Assembly: GCA_016784085.1 (NCBI GenBank)
Contig: JADHVH010000008.1
Span: forward strand, 1-21,662
Source: Candidatus Pacearchaeota archaeon
GTDB taxonomy: Archaea; Nanobdellota; Nanobdellia; Pacearchaeales; GW2011-AR1
Direction of reading: 5' to 3'
DNA length: 21,662 bases
The position numbers and the translations under genes are program-made. The notes beneath the pieces were generated by a model. It ran no database searches. It worked only from the letters and a program-made list of their open reading frames with translations, and was not told the origin of the DNA. Shown here in pieces: positions 20,908-21,662 of this stretch (position 1 is the stretch's first letter; each line of letters begins with the position of its first letter).

Positions 20908-21219
20908 TTATTCATTAAGTATTTCCCAATTTTCAGTTTGTGAATGATATACTATTGCTCTAGGGTCAAAATTATGTAATAAAACTCCAAATTTGTCTAT
21001 TTGGCCCCCACAATTATAGTTTATTGAAATTCCTTTTAAGATAATTCTTGTTCTAGAACCCTCAAAATATGCTTGTTCAATCAGATACCTTATATTTTTC
21101 TCTTCCTGGGGGTCAATGGCTGTTTTGCCTATTAATTCTCTTGGTTTATTTAAAAAATCCTTCAATGTTTTTGGTTTTTTTTGAAGAAATGTTGTTCTTT
21201 CTCTGATTTCTTGTTGCAT
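20908..21219 (-). CDS. Orphan protein, 103 aa, with C-terminus duplicated nearby
   Basis: No family recognised. The first ~50 residues are helical and charged; the rest is beta-rich (TRIILKGISINYNCGG, KFGVLLHNFDPRAIVYHS). The last ~29 codons are identical in DNA to sequence at the window's right end. The start ATG 21219 is 22 nt after TTATAA (21242-21247), which follows 19-bp repeat copy 3. The motif RGIKLNY in the next gene resembles KGISINY here, hinting at distant relation, but this is weak. Confidence 0.65.
   Translation of the reverse strand: MQQEIRERTTFLQKKPKTLKDFLNKPRELIGKTAIDPQEEKNIRYLIEQAYFEGSRTRIILKGISINYNCGGQIDKFGVLLHNFDPRAIVYHSQTENWEILNE
20915..21003 (-). repeat. 89-bp direct repeat, copy A
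   Basis: Identical to 21574-21662 at an offset of 659 bp. It covers the C-terminal coding part of the 103-aa gene. The upstream limit of the match cannot be seen because copy B reaches the window edge. Confidence 0.95.
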
Positions 21220-21241
21220 GCCTATTTTACTTTTATCTTGC

Positions 21242-21289
21242 TTATAAGAATTATTGTGTCTGAAACATTGTGTTCACTTAGGTCTGCTT
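21242..21289 (-). promoter_or_regulatory. Array promoter B: 19-bp motif, 23-bp spacer, TTATAA
   Basis: Motif 21271-21289, spacer 21248-21270 (ending CAATAATTC), box TTATAA 21242-21247, then 22 nt to ATG 21219. Identical geometry to promoter A, and the 8 bases CAATAATT before the box are shared. Confidence 0.6.
21271..21289 (-). repeat. 19-bp repeat, copy 3 (two mismatches)
   Basis: AAGCAGACCTAAGTGAACA on the minus strand; differs from copies 1 and 2 at two bases (AG for TT). It overlaps the stop codon of the gene at 21288-21548. Confidence 0.8.
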
Positions 21290-21548
21290 AATTAAATGAT
21301 CTTAAATATATGGGGGGAAGAGTCCCTAAAAAATTAATAAAATCTAAATTAAATGTTCTACTTTCTAGGTTAAATTGGTGGGAAGCTCCATCAACCAAGA
21401 CATTGGCAGTTCTAATCTCTTCTTTTGGAGAATCTTCTGAAATTTGATAGTTTAGTTTGATGCCCCTATATACTATGCATTCCTCAAAAATTCTTATTTC
21501 ATAATCTGTTTTGGATTTTTCTATCTGAGATTTTATAAATTGATCCAT
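21288..21548 (-). CDS. Orphan protein, 86 aa, frame open to window edge
   Basis: No family recognised. Helical start MDQFIKSQIEKSKTDYEIRI, then beta-rich text (CIVYRGIKLNYQISED, TANVLVDGASHQFNLES). I took ATG 21548 because an A-rich TATA-like CTTAAAAAAAAC lies about 24 nt upstream, as for other genes here. However, the frame continues without stop through repeat copy B to the window edge, in the same frame as the C-terminus of the 103-aa protein. The gene could therefore be a longer fusion starting outside the window. Confidence 0.55.
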   Translation of the reverse strand: MDQFIKSQIEKSKTDYEIRIFEECIVYRGIKLNYQISEDSPKEEIRTANVLVDGASHQFNLESRTFNLDFINFLGTLPPIYLRSFN

Positions 21549-21573
21549 AGTAATTTTACTATTTTTGTTTTTT

Positions 21574-21662
21574 TTAAGTATTTCCCAATTTTCAGTTTGT
21601 GAATGATATACTATTGCTCTAGGGTCAAAATTATGTAATAAAACTCCAAATTTGTCTATTTG
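21574..21662 (-). repeat. 89-bp direct repeat, copy B (runs off the window)
   Basis: Exact copy of 20915-21003, cut by the right edge. It keeps the coding frame of the 103-aa protein's C-terminus (ending ENWEIL), but instead of the stop it reads on through KKNKNSKIT into the 86-aa gene. It marks a recent duplication, either of a whole paralogue lying outside the window or of a fragment. Confidence 0.95.

Noticed and set aside
20374..21289. CRISPR array
   Set aside because: The 19-bp repeats are about 385-510 bp apart, separated by genes rather than uniform spacers, and no cas genes are present.

Overview
The window reads as AT-rich chromosomal DNA of an archaeon, most likely a DPANN-type lineage (Woesearchaeota/Pacearchaeota-like; the lineage is an inference). 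The core genes are archaeal: an S13-S4-S11-rpoD cluster with Rpb4/RpoF, DUF655 and eL21, the RNA polymerase subunit Rpb10/RpoN, an RNase P Rpp21-like protein, an eL18-uL13-uS9 operon, an archaeal-type XerA and a YhaM-like OB-HD nuclease. Many genes have a TATA-like box 23-27 nt before the start codon, so leaderless transcripts look common. Two neighbouring genes (an RRM protein and a small exported protein) instead have strong Shine-Dalgarno sequences.

Layout. 1-3144 (minus): ribosomal protein/RNA polymerase operon running out of the window into rpoD, preceded by a small zinc-ribbon gene. 3298-3756: rpoN converging on an RNase P component 4-like gene. 3791-4260: RNA cluster with a lone 5S rRNA (minus), an unassigned structured ncRNA with its own promoter, and tRNA-Leu(CAA). 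4280-6693 (plus): MYG1-family DHH protein, then the eL18-uL13-uS9 operon with a two-hairpin leader, then a DUF4389 membrane protein. 6748-8637 (minus): stand-alone 'Recombinase'-domain protein, XerA and a HAD hydrolase. 8704-11483: ThiI, an overlooked 48-aa membrane protein (minus), the YhaM-like nuclease and the RRM protein. 11580-13124: exported protein diverging from a 7-TM protein plus winged-helix pair, with an inverted repeat between their promoters. 13195-15567: bacterial-type MetK, a SIMPL protein and two small Cys-containing proteins. 15669-19509: two orphan genes, an esterase-fold lipase-like protein, a two-TM peptide, an MFS transporter and an orphan. 19532-21662 (minus): HNH nuclease and an array of small orphan genes.

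The most unusual region is the right end. A 19-bp motif occurs three times, always at the 3' end of a small orphan gene. In two of the three copies it lies exactly 23 bp upstream of a TTATAA box, which is itself at a fixed distance from the next ATG. The same region carries an exact 89-bp direct repeat that runs off the window edge. It is either a small regulon of orphan genes under one shared promoter architecture or a cassette-like array that grows by duplication. Other notable signals are the shared tail of uS4 and uS11 made by an in-place tandem duplication, the ncRNA beside 5S, and the mutually exclusive hairpins before eL18.

No gene-free stretch exceeds 300 bases.
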